Positions 56,133-64,000 of a stretch of DNA of 64,000 bases are shown here, piece by piece; the stretch's first letter is position 1; every line of letters starts with the position of its first letter. The notes beneath the pieces are model-generated. The model ran no database searches. It worked only from the letters and a program-made list of their open reading frames with translations, and was not told where the DNA came from. The stretch covers positions 186,001 through 250,000 of IMG/VR virus record IMGVR_UViG_3300027759_006101. One strand, 5' to 3'. Made by a program: the position numbers and the translations under genes. The stretch is from a virus.

Positions 56133-59100
56133 TTAAACTTCGTTTAATGTAAATGACACTGAGAAGTTGGCGTGAGTAGCATTCAATAAATTAAAGTTCA
56201 ATCTCAAAAGATTTCCTGAAGTTACAAAAGTGCCTGCTACAAATGTGTTAGTTGTAGTCACATAAATGCCTGCACCAGAAAGGGTCAAACCTGAACCTCC
56301 AATTAAACTTGACCCTGTAGCAGCAAGAGTAAATGCTCCAGTGTCGGTCGAAGATCTTTCAAGTTGAATTCTTGAAGAGCCAGCAGATGGTGTTTCTACC
56401 CTTACATTAAATTCAGTAAGTATGAAAGTTTGCTTCGTAGCACCATCTTCAGAAGAGTCAGGTATTAGGTAAATTATGTTATCTGGACCGGCTGCCAAAG
56501 GTGTATATCCTGCTGCCATCCAAACATGGTGCTCCATTTTATTTCTTAGAACAACACGATTGCCTGTAACAGATGTAGTTGCTAATCCACCCTCCAGAGG
56601 GGCAAAGAACATATTTCCAGATGTATCAACTAATATTGTTGAATATCCATTACCGACAGGAGCTGTAGGTAAAGATAATGTATAGTTTGTAGCAACATTC
56701 GAAGCTTGAATAGCAGCGTATCGTGAGTTGTCAGCATTAAAAAATCTTACATCATTCTGCGCTCTCAAATCAAAGTTTGTAAATACAGAAATTGCAGTGC
56801 CAGCTTCGTGAATGTATATAGTGTCTGTAGCACCATTATTGACGGCAAATCTTATTGGGTGAGATGTTGTAGTACCCAAAACTAATGGCCCACTTGTAGC
56901 AGCCAAATAAGTTGCATTTGGCGCAAATAAGGCTCCTGAACCAGTAAAGGTACTAGAGTTCATACCAATTTCACCATAATTTGCAGCGTCTGTGCTTATA
57001 TCATTATTGACAACTAAATTGGCTGATGCACTAGTACCATTAGATTTATTTTGAATGACAAGTTGATTATATGAGTTGACAGTAGAAACAAATGAAGCTA
57101 GATTATTAGGAATGTTATAGCTTGGGGTTGTTCCTACAGATAAAGTAGTACCAACAAATAAACTCTTTGCAATTCCAGCCCCACCGTCAACTTGAAATGC
57201 GCCTGTTGTTGTAGATGTAGACTCTGTAGTATGAGTAATTTCTACTACTCCAGTTGAAGTATTGTTTGTAAATGTATTAGAACCAGAAACTGAAGCACCA
57301 GTTCCTGCATAATATGCTACTGAATATTGAGCATTAGGAATTGCTACTGTTCCTGAACCTGCTCCAGAAGAGCCACCTGATGGTGCAGCCACCCAAGCCA
57401 TAACTCCAGTGGTACTTGCAGACAAAAAGGATGTTCCAGTTCCAGAAGGGTAAGCAAGCGGAAGAGTATACGTCAAATTGGCTGCTTGTGAAGCGCTTGT
57501 TGTCAGTGTGTTGTTATTTGTTCGTGTTGCATATGAAGAGCTAGTAATGGTAAGGTCTGCAACTGTGGTTTTGCCAACATAATCCACTTTGAAAACTGAA
57601 AGATTAGATGGAGGTGAACCATTATCAAATTTTGCATCAATAAAGTTATATTGAGCTCCATTCAATGATGTATTACTCAGGGCTAAAAGTGTTCCAGTTG
57701 CAGAACCTGTAAAGTTTACAGAGTTATTTTCTCCTATCAATAATGCAAAATTTGTTGAACTGCCAGTGTTATAATTTATGGTTTTCAACATTCCAGTAGC
57801 GTTTGCATAATTGAAAGTCGATGACGCAGCAAAATTTCCAGTGCCAGAATTATATTGAACATCGCCAACAGACCCTGAAGGGGATCCACCACCACCACCA
57901 GCAGGAGCAGCCACCCAAGCCATAACACCAGCTTGTGTAGATGTCAAGAATGAAGCTCCAGCACTAGAAGGGGATGTTGGTGGAAGTATATATGTAGTGT
58001 TAACTCCAGACTGAGCGCTTGCAAATGCAGTATATAAACTACCGTTGAACATTTGTAATCTGCCACCAATGCTGACAGACAATCCAATTCCAACTCCACC
58101 TGTCGCTATTAAACCACCTACTCCAGGAGTTGTGGAATTGATATTTGACTCAAAGCGAGAAGCATCACCAACGTAAAGACTTCCACCAATCCCAGCTCCT
58201 CCTGTGACAGTTAAAGCCCCAGTTCCATTTGATATTGCTGCAATTGAAGAAGAAAATCTTGAAGCACCCGCAACATACAAACTCCCACCTATGCCAACTC
58301 CACCAATTGCTTGCAGAGCTCCAGTAGTAGTATTAATTGCTGCTGCCGTTCCAACTACTGTTATTGCTGTCCCTGCAGAAATTCCTACTGCAGCAAATGT
58401 TCCTCTTGCTGGATTTATTTGGATGGTATTTACAGTTGATAATCCTAAGCCTGTACCTGATGCTGCAGATATTACTGTTGGATAAAAGACTGCATCAACA
58501 ACGGTACTGCTAACTGCTACTGAGGATGCTGCTGAAGGAGGGACTGCAGCCCATATAGGTGCTGTACCCGGACCTTGGGCAGTCAGAACTTGATTTGTTG
58601 AACCAGAGGGAAGTTTACCTAATGATGTCGCAGTTGCAGCATATAATATATCCCCAACTGCATATGTATTAAATCCAGTACCACCGTAGAATGATGTGAT
58701 AGTGGAACCAGACCAAGTTCCTACAGTTACTAATCCATTATTTAGAACTACACCTGAAATGCTTGATGGAACTGATGTGCTAGTAAATACTGAACCACCA
58801 ATACCAACACCACCAGTTACTGTCAATGCTCCAGTTCCTGAACTTATGGATGAAGCGCTAGAGGTAAATCTTGAAGCTCCTCCAGCAAATACGGACCCAC
58901 CAATGCCTACTCCCCCAGTTACAACTAGAGCTCCACTGCCCACATCTATGGCAGCTGTAGTGGCTTCAAACTCGGATGGTAATGCTACATTTAAACTTCC
59001 GCCGATTCCAACGCCACCAGTGACTGTTAGTGCCCCGGTGCCTGAATTTAAAGATGCAATACTAGAAGTAAATCTAGAGGCTTCGCCTACATATAATGAA

Positions 59101-61544
59101 CCAGCAATTCCAGCTCCACCTGTCACGGTCAATGCCCCAGTTCCAATAGAAATTGCTGTGGCAGTTGAGGAGAACCTGGATGCTCCTCCTGCATTTATGC
59201 TTCCCCCAATTCCTACTCCACCAGTTACCACCAATGCGCCAGATCCAACATTTATTGAAGCTACCGATGATTCAAACTGTGAAGCAGATGCTACATACAA
59301 GCTTCCACCGATACCCACACCACCAGACACTGTAAGTGCTCCAGTTCCAGAAGATGATGCAACATTAGTGGCAGAGAATCTCGAAGCACTTCCTACAAAT
59401 AATGAGCCACCAATACCAACTCCTCCTATTACTTGTAGCGCCCCAGTAGTTGTGCTTGATGCTACTGCATTGCCTACTACAGTTATGGCAGTTCCAGCAG
59501 ATATACCAACTGCTGCAAAAGTTCCTCTAGCAGGGTTAATCTGAATAAAAGGAACTGTAGATAAACCTAATCCAGCGCCTGATACAGCGGACACTACGGT
59601 TGGATAAAAAACTTGATCTAATACGGTACTGATGACTGCTACCGATGATGCTGCAGATGCTGGCACTGCTACCCAAGTTACACCAGAAGGCGATGTAGCG
59701 CTGGCTGTTAGGACAAAATTATCTGAGCCAACTCCCTGTCTTATAAATGTATTACCAAAACCTACTAAAATATCGCCTTTTGTGTATGTGTTAAATCCGG
59801 TACCACCGTAAAAGGCCGTTATAGTTGAACCTGCCCAAGTCCCTTGATTCACCACACCCTGTATTACAGACAATCCCGAAATACTTGCACCAATTCCACC
59901 AACATACAAGCTTCCACCAATACCCACACCGCCAGACACTGTAAGTGCTCCTGTAGCAGAAGTTGTTGATACTGTAGCGTGAGATATATTTACTACACCA
60001 GTTGAAGTGTTGTTTGTAAACGTAGCAGAACCTGAAACAGAGGCGCCAGTTCCAGCATAATAAGCTACTGAGTGTTGAGCATTTGGAATTGCTACTGTAC
60101 CCGAACCAGCTCCAGAAGATGAAGATGCCACCATAGGAACCCAAGACATTACACCTTCCGCTGTTGATTGTAAAACTGATGATCCTGTAGCGGGAGTTGT
60201 TGCAGGAAGCGTATAAACTGTATTTCCTGTTCCTGAACTTACAAATGCTGTTACATTTGCTCCATTAAGTAATTGTAATCTGCCTGCCACACTAATTGAT
60301 TTTGCAAATCCAGCTCCGCCTGAAACTACTAAGCCACCTGTCGTAGATGATATAGAATTGTCAGTTGAATTGAACGTAGCTTTTCCTGTTGCTGCACCAA
60401 TATTCATTGCAGTAGCGGCACCAAATGCATTTATGGTTGTTGCATTTGTATTAAAAACAGCAAAAGTTGCGTCACCTGTAGTGACTCCTGTACCAAATGA
60501 AGGTTGAGTATTGAAGACTAAAACGCCTGAACCTGTTTCATCAGTTATTGCACTAAGTATTGCTGACGAGGTGGTTGAGGCAGAAACAGTACCAGAAGAT
60601 ATGGTCAATACACCAGAGGAAGAACCTAAGTTTTGCCCAGTTCCGCCATAAGTAGTAGATATAGCAGTACCGTTCCAAGTCCCTCTAGTTATTGTTGAAT
60701 TTGAAAAAGTGACGCCAGTTATACTTGCGCCAATACCTCCAACATACAAACTTCCGCCAATACCGACACCACCCGTGACTTTGAAGGCTCCGGTACTAGA
60801 ATCTGTTGCAACTGTAGCATGTGTAATACTTACTACACCTGTAACAGTGTTATTAGTAAAGGTATTAGATCCTATAACAGAAAGTCCAGTGCCAGGATAA
60901 TAGGCCATTTCATATTGGCCACCTTGTCCTACTCCAGCAGTGCTTCCTGTGCCTCCAGACCCAGTAGCAGTTGCCCAAGTAAGTGTAGCTGAACCGTTTG
61001 TTTGTAAAAATTGACCTGATGAACCATCTGTTGTTGGAAGCGTATATGTTATGTTTGTCGCAGCGTTAGATTTAAAGCCTGTGTAAAAAGTATTTCCAGA
61101 ATTATAAAGTAGTAAAGAATTTGCTGACCGTATTGATAAACTATTACTTCCTGATACTGCTGAATTACTAAAAATAAAATTATATAAACCATCATTGGAA
61201 GAAGCTAAACCAAAACTTCCCTTAAGATCTAATTTATATATAGGATTTGTTTGTCCAATTCCTACAATACCGCCATAAACTGCAAGGCCAACAGTTCCAC
61301 CAGCACTTGAAGACAATAATGGAACACCAGAAATATCTGACACAGCCCAGATTGTTCCTGAAGATAAGTTAGAGTCAATAGAAAAAACTTGTCCTTCATT
61401 ACTTGTGAAAGAAAGTGTATTATCATCTAAAACTTCAAGAGTAATAACTGATGAGCCAGCAGCAGAACCAGTAAAGACAATATTAGGATAAGTTGTCTTA
61501 TTTTTACTAGTTGTGATTCTTATATTTTTATCGGAGTTTGCCAT
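56133..61544 (-). CDS. Giant repeat tail fibre protein (1803 aa)
   Basis: A very long Gly/Thr/Ser-rich protein. From roughly residue 230 on it is built of repeats of the type GALTVTGGVGIGGSLYVGGA followed by S-R-F-[ST], each about 34 residues, with at least a dozen copies. Longer blocks such as NTSTGVVNISHATVSTTSAT and YGGTGFNTY also recur. A different C-terminal domain follows (PLEGGLATTSVTGNRVVLRN; GYTPLAAGPDN). Such regular beta-helical or collagen-like fibres bind host surfaces; the repeats can change by recombination. The N-terminus (ITTSKNKTTYPNIVF) is unique. Confidence 0.85.
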   Translation of the reverse strand: MANSDKNIRITTSKNKTTYPNIVFTGSAAGSSVITLEVLDDNTLSFTSNEGQVFSIDSNLSSGTIWAVSDISGVPLLSSSAGGTVGLAVYGGIVGIGQTNPIYKLDLKGSFGLASSNDGLYNFIFSNSAVSGSNSLSIRSANSLLLYNSGNTFYTGFKSNAATNITYTLPTTDGSSGQFLQTNGSATLTWATATGSGGTGSTAGVGQGGQYEMAYYPGTGLSVIGSNTFTNNTVTGVVSITHATVATDSSTGAFKVTGGVGIGGSLYVGGIGASITGVTFSNSTITRGTWNGTAISTTYGGTGQNLGSSSGVLTISSGTVSASTTSSAILSAITDETGSGVLVFNTQPSFGTGVTTGDATFAVFNTNATTINAFGAATAMNIGAATGKATFNSTDNSISSTTGGLVVSGGAGFAKSISVAGRLQLLNGANVTAFVSSGTGNTVYTLPATTPATGSSVLQSTAEGVMSWVPMVASSSSGAGSGTVAIPNAQHSVAYYAGTGASVSGSATFTNNTSTGVVNISHATVSTTSATGALTVSGGVGIGGSLYVGGIGASISGLSVIQGVVNQGTWAGSTITAFYGGTGFNTYTKGDILVGFGNTFIRQGVGSDNFVLTASATSPSGVTWVAVPASAASSVAVISTVLDQVFYPTVVSAVSGAGLGLSTVPFIQINPARGTFAAVGISAGTAITVVGNAVASSTTTGALQVIGGVGIGGSLFVGSASRFSATNVASSSGTGALTVSGGVGIGGSLYVASASQFESSVASINVGSGALVVTGGVGIGGSINAGGASRFSSTATAISIGTGALTVTGGAGIAGSLYVGEASRFTSSIASLNSGTGALTVTGGVGIGGSLNVALPSEFEATTAAIDVGSGALVVTGGVGIGGSVFAGGASRFTSSASSISSGTGALTVTGGVGIGGSVFTSTSVPSSISGVVLNNGLVTVGTWSGSTITSFYGGTGFNTYAVGDILYAATATSLGKLPSGSTNQVLTAQGPGTAPIWAAVPPSAASSVAVSSTVVDAVFYPTVISAASGTGLGLSTVNTIQINPARGTFAAVGISAGTAITVVGTAAAINTTTGALQAIGGVGIGGSLYVAGASRFSSSIAAISNGTGALTVTGGAGIGGSLYVGDASRFESNINSTTPGVGGLIATGGVGIGLSVSIGGRLQMFNGSLYTAFASAQSGVNTTYILPPTSPSSAGASFLTSTQAGVMAWVAAPAGGGGGSPSGSVGDVQYNSGTGNFAASSTFNYANATGMLKTINYNTGSSTNFALLIGENNSVNFTGSATGTLLALSNTSLNGAQYNFIDAKFDNGSPPSNLSVFKVDYVGKTTVADLTITSSSYATRTNNNTLTTSASQAANLTYTLPLAYPSGTGTSFLSASTTGVMAWVAAPSGGSSGAGSGTVAIPNAQYSVAYYAGTGASVSGSNTFTNNTSTGVVEITHTTESTSTTTGAFQVDGGAGIAKSLFVGTTLSVGTTPSYNIPNNLASFVSTVNSYNQLVIQNKSNGTSASANLVVNNDISTDAANYGEIGMNSSTFTGSGALFAPNATYLAATSGPLVLGTTTSHPIRFAVNNGATDTIYIHEAGTAISVFTNFDLRAQNDVRFFNADNSRYAAIQASNVATNYTLSLPTAPVGNGYSTILVDTSGNMFFAPLEGGLATTSVTGNRVVLRNKMEHHVWMAAGYTPLAAGPDNIIYLIPDSSEDGATKQTFILTEFNVRVETPSAGSSRIQLERSSTDTGAFTLAATGSSLIGGSGLTLSGAGIYVTTTNTFVAGTFVTSGNLLRLNFNLLNATHANFSVSFTLNEV
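58040..59420 (-). repeat. Tandem ~100-bp repeats inside the fibre gene
   Basis: Near-identical units coding for G-A-L-[VT]-V-T-G-G-V-G-I-G-G-S-[LIV] recur about every 100 bp here, with other copies at about 57.2, 59.9 and 60.7 kb. Identity is high at the amino-acid level and moderate in DNA, so unequal crossing over is possible. Confidence 0.65.
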
Positions 61545-61587
61545 AGGAGTATCTATATATTATTATAAAAAAATGAGCCTTAATCTT

Positions 61588-62256
61588 TTATGGTAATCTG
61601 AATCTACCTTTCATTGCATCGTAATGTTGTTTAACTTGTAAATCGGATAATGCATCACCTATATTCAACCAAATAAAACCAATAGCACCATCACAGCCAA
61701 TATAGTCAAACACTTTAGAGTCTCCAGAACCTGTACCATTAGCGCTTAATCCAGTGAATGTAGTAAAAACAGAACCATTTACATACATAGTAGCAGCGGT
61801 ACCAGAACGTGTATATGCATAGTGTCGCCAAACATCATCTGTCATACCAAGTCCAGAGGTAGTAAAATCAACATTATGATGTCTCATAGTTACCTGGCCA
61901 GCAGCATTATGGCTAAATGTCAAAACATTGGATTGAATCTGCATAATTGTAGAATCAGTCCCTGTCTGTGCTACTTTATAAGAAAAAAATAAAGTATACT
62001 TATCACTAGTCTCGTTTCCAACTTGTTCTATTCTTTGCGAGAATTGTTGCTTGCTTGTTTGCTTGACATATTTTGAAACTCCCGAGCCAGCAATTAAATT
62101 CGTGGTGTTTGTCATAGTCCAATCTGTATATCCTCTGAATCTAAAAGGATTATTAAATGTAAATCCAGTTCCAGGGTACAAAACATTACTAGATGGGTCT
62201 AAAATATTATCAAATGTTTCCCAATATGGAACATTGGGGCCGCCTTTTACTCCCAT
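61588..62256 (-). CDS. Concanavalin/LamG-like lectin-type tail protein
   Basis: A 222-residue protein. DDVWRHYAYTRSGTAATMYV followed by N-G-S is the LamG/lectin beta-sandwich core (W-x-H-Y-A-x-T, then x-x-Y-V-N-G-S). The C-terminus ends QHYDAMKGRFRLP, a terminal motif shared with both neighbours. It probably binds a glycan on the host. It begins at a TAATG junction with the upstream gene. Confidence 0.7.
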   Translation of the reverse strand: MGVKGGPNVPYWETFDNILDPSSNVLYPGTGFTFNNPFRFRGYTDWTMTNTTNLIAGSGVSKYVKQTSKQQFSQRIEQVGNETSDKYTLFFSYKVAQTGTDSTIMQIQSNVLTFSHNAAGQVTMRHHNVDFTTSGLGMTDDVWRHYAYTRSGTAATMYVNGSVFTTFTGLSANGTGSGDSKVFDYIGCDGAIGFIWLNIGDALSDLQVKQHYDAMKGRFRLP

Positions 62257-63521
62257 TATGGTAATCCAAATCTATTTTTAATAGAATTATATTGTGTAGA
62301 TATTTCTGTTGCCGTAAGCGCTCTGTTATATATTTGACAAAAACCAATATTGGCAGTAATTCCAGCATTGGAGCCGGAATCTGACTTTTCCATAAAAAAT
62401 CTGAATCTGGAAGTAGAATCATAAGTCATATCCGATGTGTCTGTTAAATTAGCACTATTTTCAGCAGATGTTCCAACAGCAGCACCATTAAAATAAATCT
62501 TAAATGCGCTTTCTACTCCTGCAATTGTTGTTGGAGGTGTGCCAGTATAAGTTATAGCGTAATGAAGCCAACGTCTATGATAAAGAGAATATCTTGTAAC
62601 ACCACCGGGATTTGTTCCTTGTGAATATCCAAAATCAAGATTGTCAGACAGATTACCCTTACCAGCATTCCAATGAGTGATGCTTGATCCTGTTGCTGGA
62701 AACCAAGAAGCGCTAAAATTGTATAGGTTATTTCTCCAACCATTATTTCCAATTATAATTGGGCCTGTCAAAACTGTACTGCCTGTAGAAGTTTGTAAAT
62801 CTGCTTTTAACTGCGATATATAAGGAACGAATCTATAAGTAGTAGATTTTTGAAGAGGGAAAATTGTAGCTGATGATGTGAATTCAAAAATATTACTATT
62901 TTGCCAAGTTAATATATATGTTTGCCCAAAACTTGATGTAGCACTTGTAGAAACAAAAGGTCCAGCTTGTCCACTAAAATATGTTTGTCCATAGTCTCCC
63001 CAAGATATAGCAGTTCCAGCATAGACCCTTCTGCCACCAAAAAATAAATCATTAGCAAGAACAAAAGTTAATTTAGTTGAAGATTCAGGATATAAAGCCC
63101 ATCCTTTATTATTGACAAATCCATTGACCATAAATCCAGATCTATATTCATTAGAATTATTCGCCCATTGCAAGACACAAATTACTGTAAACGGAGTGCT
63201 ATTATTCAATTCAAATGTAGAATCTTTAATTTCTCTTTCTGTTGTTTGTTGTGTATATGCTCCAGAAATAAATGATTTTGGAGGGTTTCTAATCAAAGGA
63301 GCAGTCCAAGCATCAGTTGCACCAGACAAATGAAATGACTGCATTAATTGATTGGGATTTATAGTGGATGAATATTTTTGCATACTAACACCTAATCCAC
63401 TTCCTAAATCAACGTATTGAAAAATTCTTTGAGAACTTGCATCAAATTCAAAGGTCAAGTTACTAGAAAAGTCTTGCCCTCTATTTTCACTTAATTTTCT
63501 TTGTCCAACTTTACTTCCCAT
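62256..63521 (-). CDS. LamG-like lectin-type tail protein, larger paralogue
   Basis: A 421-residue protein. RRWLHYAITYTGTPPTTIAG and FKIYFNGAAVGTSAENSANL give a second LamG-type core. ITANIGFCQIYNRALTATEI and then YNSIKNRFGLP form the closing motif shared with the genes on either side. The first 200 residues add a unique domain. Paralogy suggests repeated duplication of glycan-binding modules. Confidence 0.7.
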   Translation of the reverse strand: MGSKVGQRKLSENRGQDFSSNLTFEFDASSQRIFQYVDLGSGLGVSMQKYSSTINPNQLMQSFHLSGATDAWTAPLIRNPPKSFISGAYTQQTTEREIKDSTFELNNSTPFTVICVLQWANNSNEYRSGFMVNGFVNNKGWALYPESSTKLTFVLANDLFFGGRRVYAGTAISWGDYGQTYFSGQAGPFVSTSATSSFGQTYILTWQNSNIFEFTSSATIFPLQKSTTYRFVPYISQLKADLQTSTGSTVLTGPIIIGNNGWRNNLYNFSASWFPATGSSITHWNAGKGNLSDNLDFGYSQGTNPGGVTRYSLYHRRWLHYAITYTGTPPTTIAGVESAFKIYFNGAAVGTSAENSANLTDTSDMTYDSTSRFRFFMEKSDSGSNAGITANIGFCQIYNRALTATEISTQYNSIKNRFGLP

Positions 63522-64000
63522 TATGTTAGCCCAAACCTACTTTTTAAGGCATTATAATTTTTAGCGTGTTCAGCAGCAGAAAGTTGTCTATTGTATAAGA
63601 GGCACATAGCAATTCTCCCTTGAAAATCTCTTACTGCCCCACTATACCCTTCTGTCCCTAAAAAATATGTAAATGATGCCGGAAATGTTGTTTGATTAGT
63701 TCTATAAGCACCTAATATATTCCACCCATTTACTAAAGATGCACCATCAGCTACTGCTGAACCATTAACATAATAAGTAGTACCAGGATTTCCCCAGTCA
63801 TCACCATTAAGACCTGCTGACGCTCTAACAGTCCAAGGACCAGTGCCATTTGCATTATTAAATCTCATACTTTTATCTGTATTTGTAGTGTCATTTGAAG
63901 CTGCTATCAGACCTACCAATGCTGCATTACTGTTCAGTGCAAAATCAGGGTAAAATACAATAGTACAATCTAAATATTGTTGAGACAAAGTTGATGAAAT
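63521..64000 (-). CDS. LamG-like lectin-type tail protein, 5' end outside window
   Basis: The frame is open to the right edge of the window, so the N-terminus is missing. Visible residues end with IAMCLLYNRQLSAAEHAKNY and then NALKSRFGLT, the family closing motif, preceded by a Y-Y-V-N-G-S element as in its neighbours. It is the third member of the tandem lectin array. Confidence 0.65.
   Translation of the reverse strand: MSSTLSQQYLDCTIVFYPDFALNSNAALVGLIAASNDTTNTDKSMRFNNANGTGPWTVRASAGLNGDDWGNPGTTYYVNGSAVADGASLVNGWNILGAYRTNQTTFPASFTYFLGTEGYSGAVRDFQGRIAMCLLYNRQLSAAEHAKNYNALKSRFGLT

Noticed and set aside
58696-59544. Long open frame on the plus strand rich in Pro/Thr/Ala within the tail-fibre gene
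   Set aside because: It is the antisense of the Gly/Val repeat region; its regular Pro-rich repeats are just the complement of the fibre repeats and it has no start signals.
56133-61544. Diversity-generating retroelement acting on the fibre gene
   Set aside because: No reverse transcriptase or template repeat is seen in the window.
1-64000. Insertion sequences or transposons
   Set aside because: No transposase gene and no terminal inverted repeats with target duplications were found.

Overview
This AT-rich window looks like one stretch of the genome of a very large tailed bacteriophage (jumbo-phage class) or a close relative. The evidence is near-continuous coding with 1-4 nt junctions and mixed-strand blocks. 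Phage tail proteins with lectin-like and collagen-like repeats lie beside many copied host genes: GroEL, ClpP, Hsp20, RuvB, NusG, ThyX, UvdE, Dam, DinB, thioredoxin, an IscA-type carrier and superoxide dismutase. No rRNA, tRNA, terminase, portal or major capsid gene was recognised, so the window is only part of the genome. Several proteins carry Sec signal peptides and some short exported proteins end in Phe or have amphipathic strands. This suggests a diderm host, but the host cannot be named from the sequence.

Layout. 1-5.6 kb: small unknown genes, a DNA-repair pair (HhH glycosylase, UvdE), a methyltransferase and an NrdG-like radical SAM protein. 5.6-6.7 kb: a gene-poor stretch with four phased 5-mers at 11-bp spacing, a perfect AT palindrome and microproteins. 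6.7-12.8 kb: tagged virion-type proteins, a PD-(D/E)XK protein, a GIY-YIG protein and a Dam/nuclease pair. 12.8-25.5 kb: glycosyltransferases, a chain of unknown genes, an ECF-like sigma factor, NMAD1 with GMP reductase, ClpP, Hsp20, a LysM protein, NusG and a tail-type protein. 25.7-35 kb: ThyX, RuvB-GroEL, staphylococcal nuclease, DinB, HhH glycosylase and a second sigma factor. 35-45 kb: a long minus-strand operon of probable virion proteins. 45.4-46.2 kb: a large non-coding structured RNA. 46.2-54.6 kb: a Fe-S carrier, Dps-like protein, superoxide dismutase, two STN-domain exported proteins, a DUF1257/DUF2997 pair, an endolysin candidate and a nitrilase. 54.6-64 kb: tail fibre and lectin genes, including an 1803-residue repeat fibre.

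Three things stand out as possibly undescribed. (1) About ten unrelated proteins share a short N-terminal helical segment ending in a [FLWY]-x-[KR]-x-[AS] motif. Six more begin directly with M-W-Y-[RK], which looks like the same motif reduced to its end. I infer a virion-sorting or maturation-protease signal. (2) A ~750-nt RNA region holds at least eight strong helices and a pseudoknot between a promoter and an intrinsic terminator. It resembles in size and setting the ornate large RNAs of phages (GOLLD/ROOL classes), but I could not match it to either. (3) The hexamer CTCGAA occurs 33 times, always on the plus strand, in the first 7.4 kb, regardless of reading frame or gene direction. It is then almost absent after 11.5 kb.

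Together the genes suggest a phage that redirects transcription (NusG, two sigma factors), protects folding (GroEL, ClpP, Hsp20), repairs and remodels DNA (UvdE, two glycosylases, DinB, RuvB, Dam), manages nucleotides (ThyX, GMP reductase, NMAD1, NrdG-like) and guards against oxidative damage (SOD, Dps-like, IscA-type, thioredoxin). All positions and counts were read by eye.
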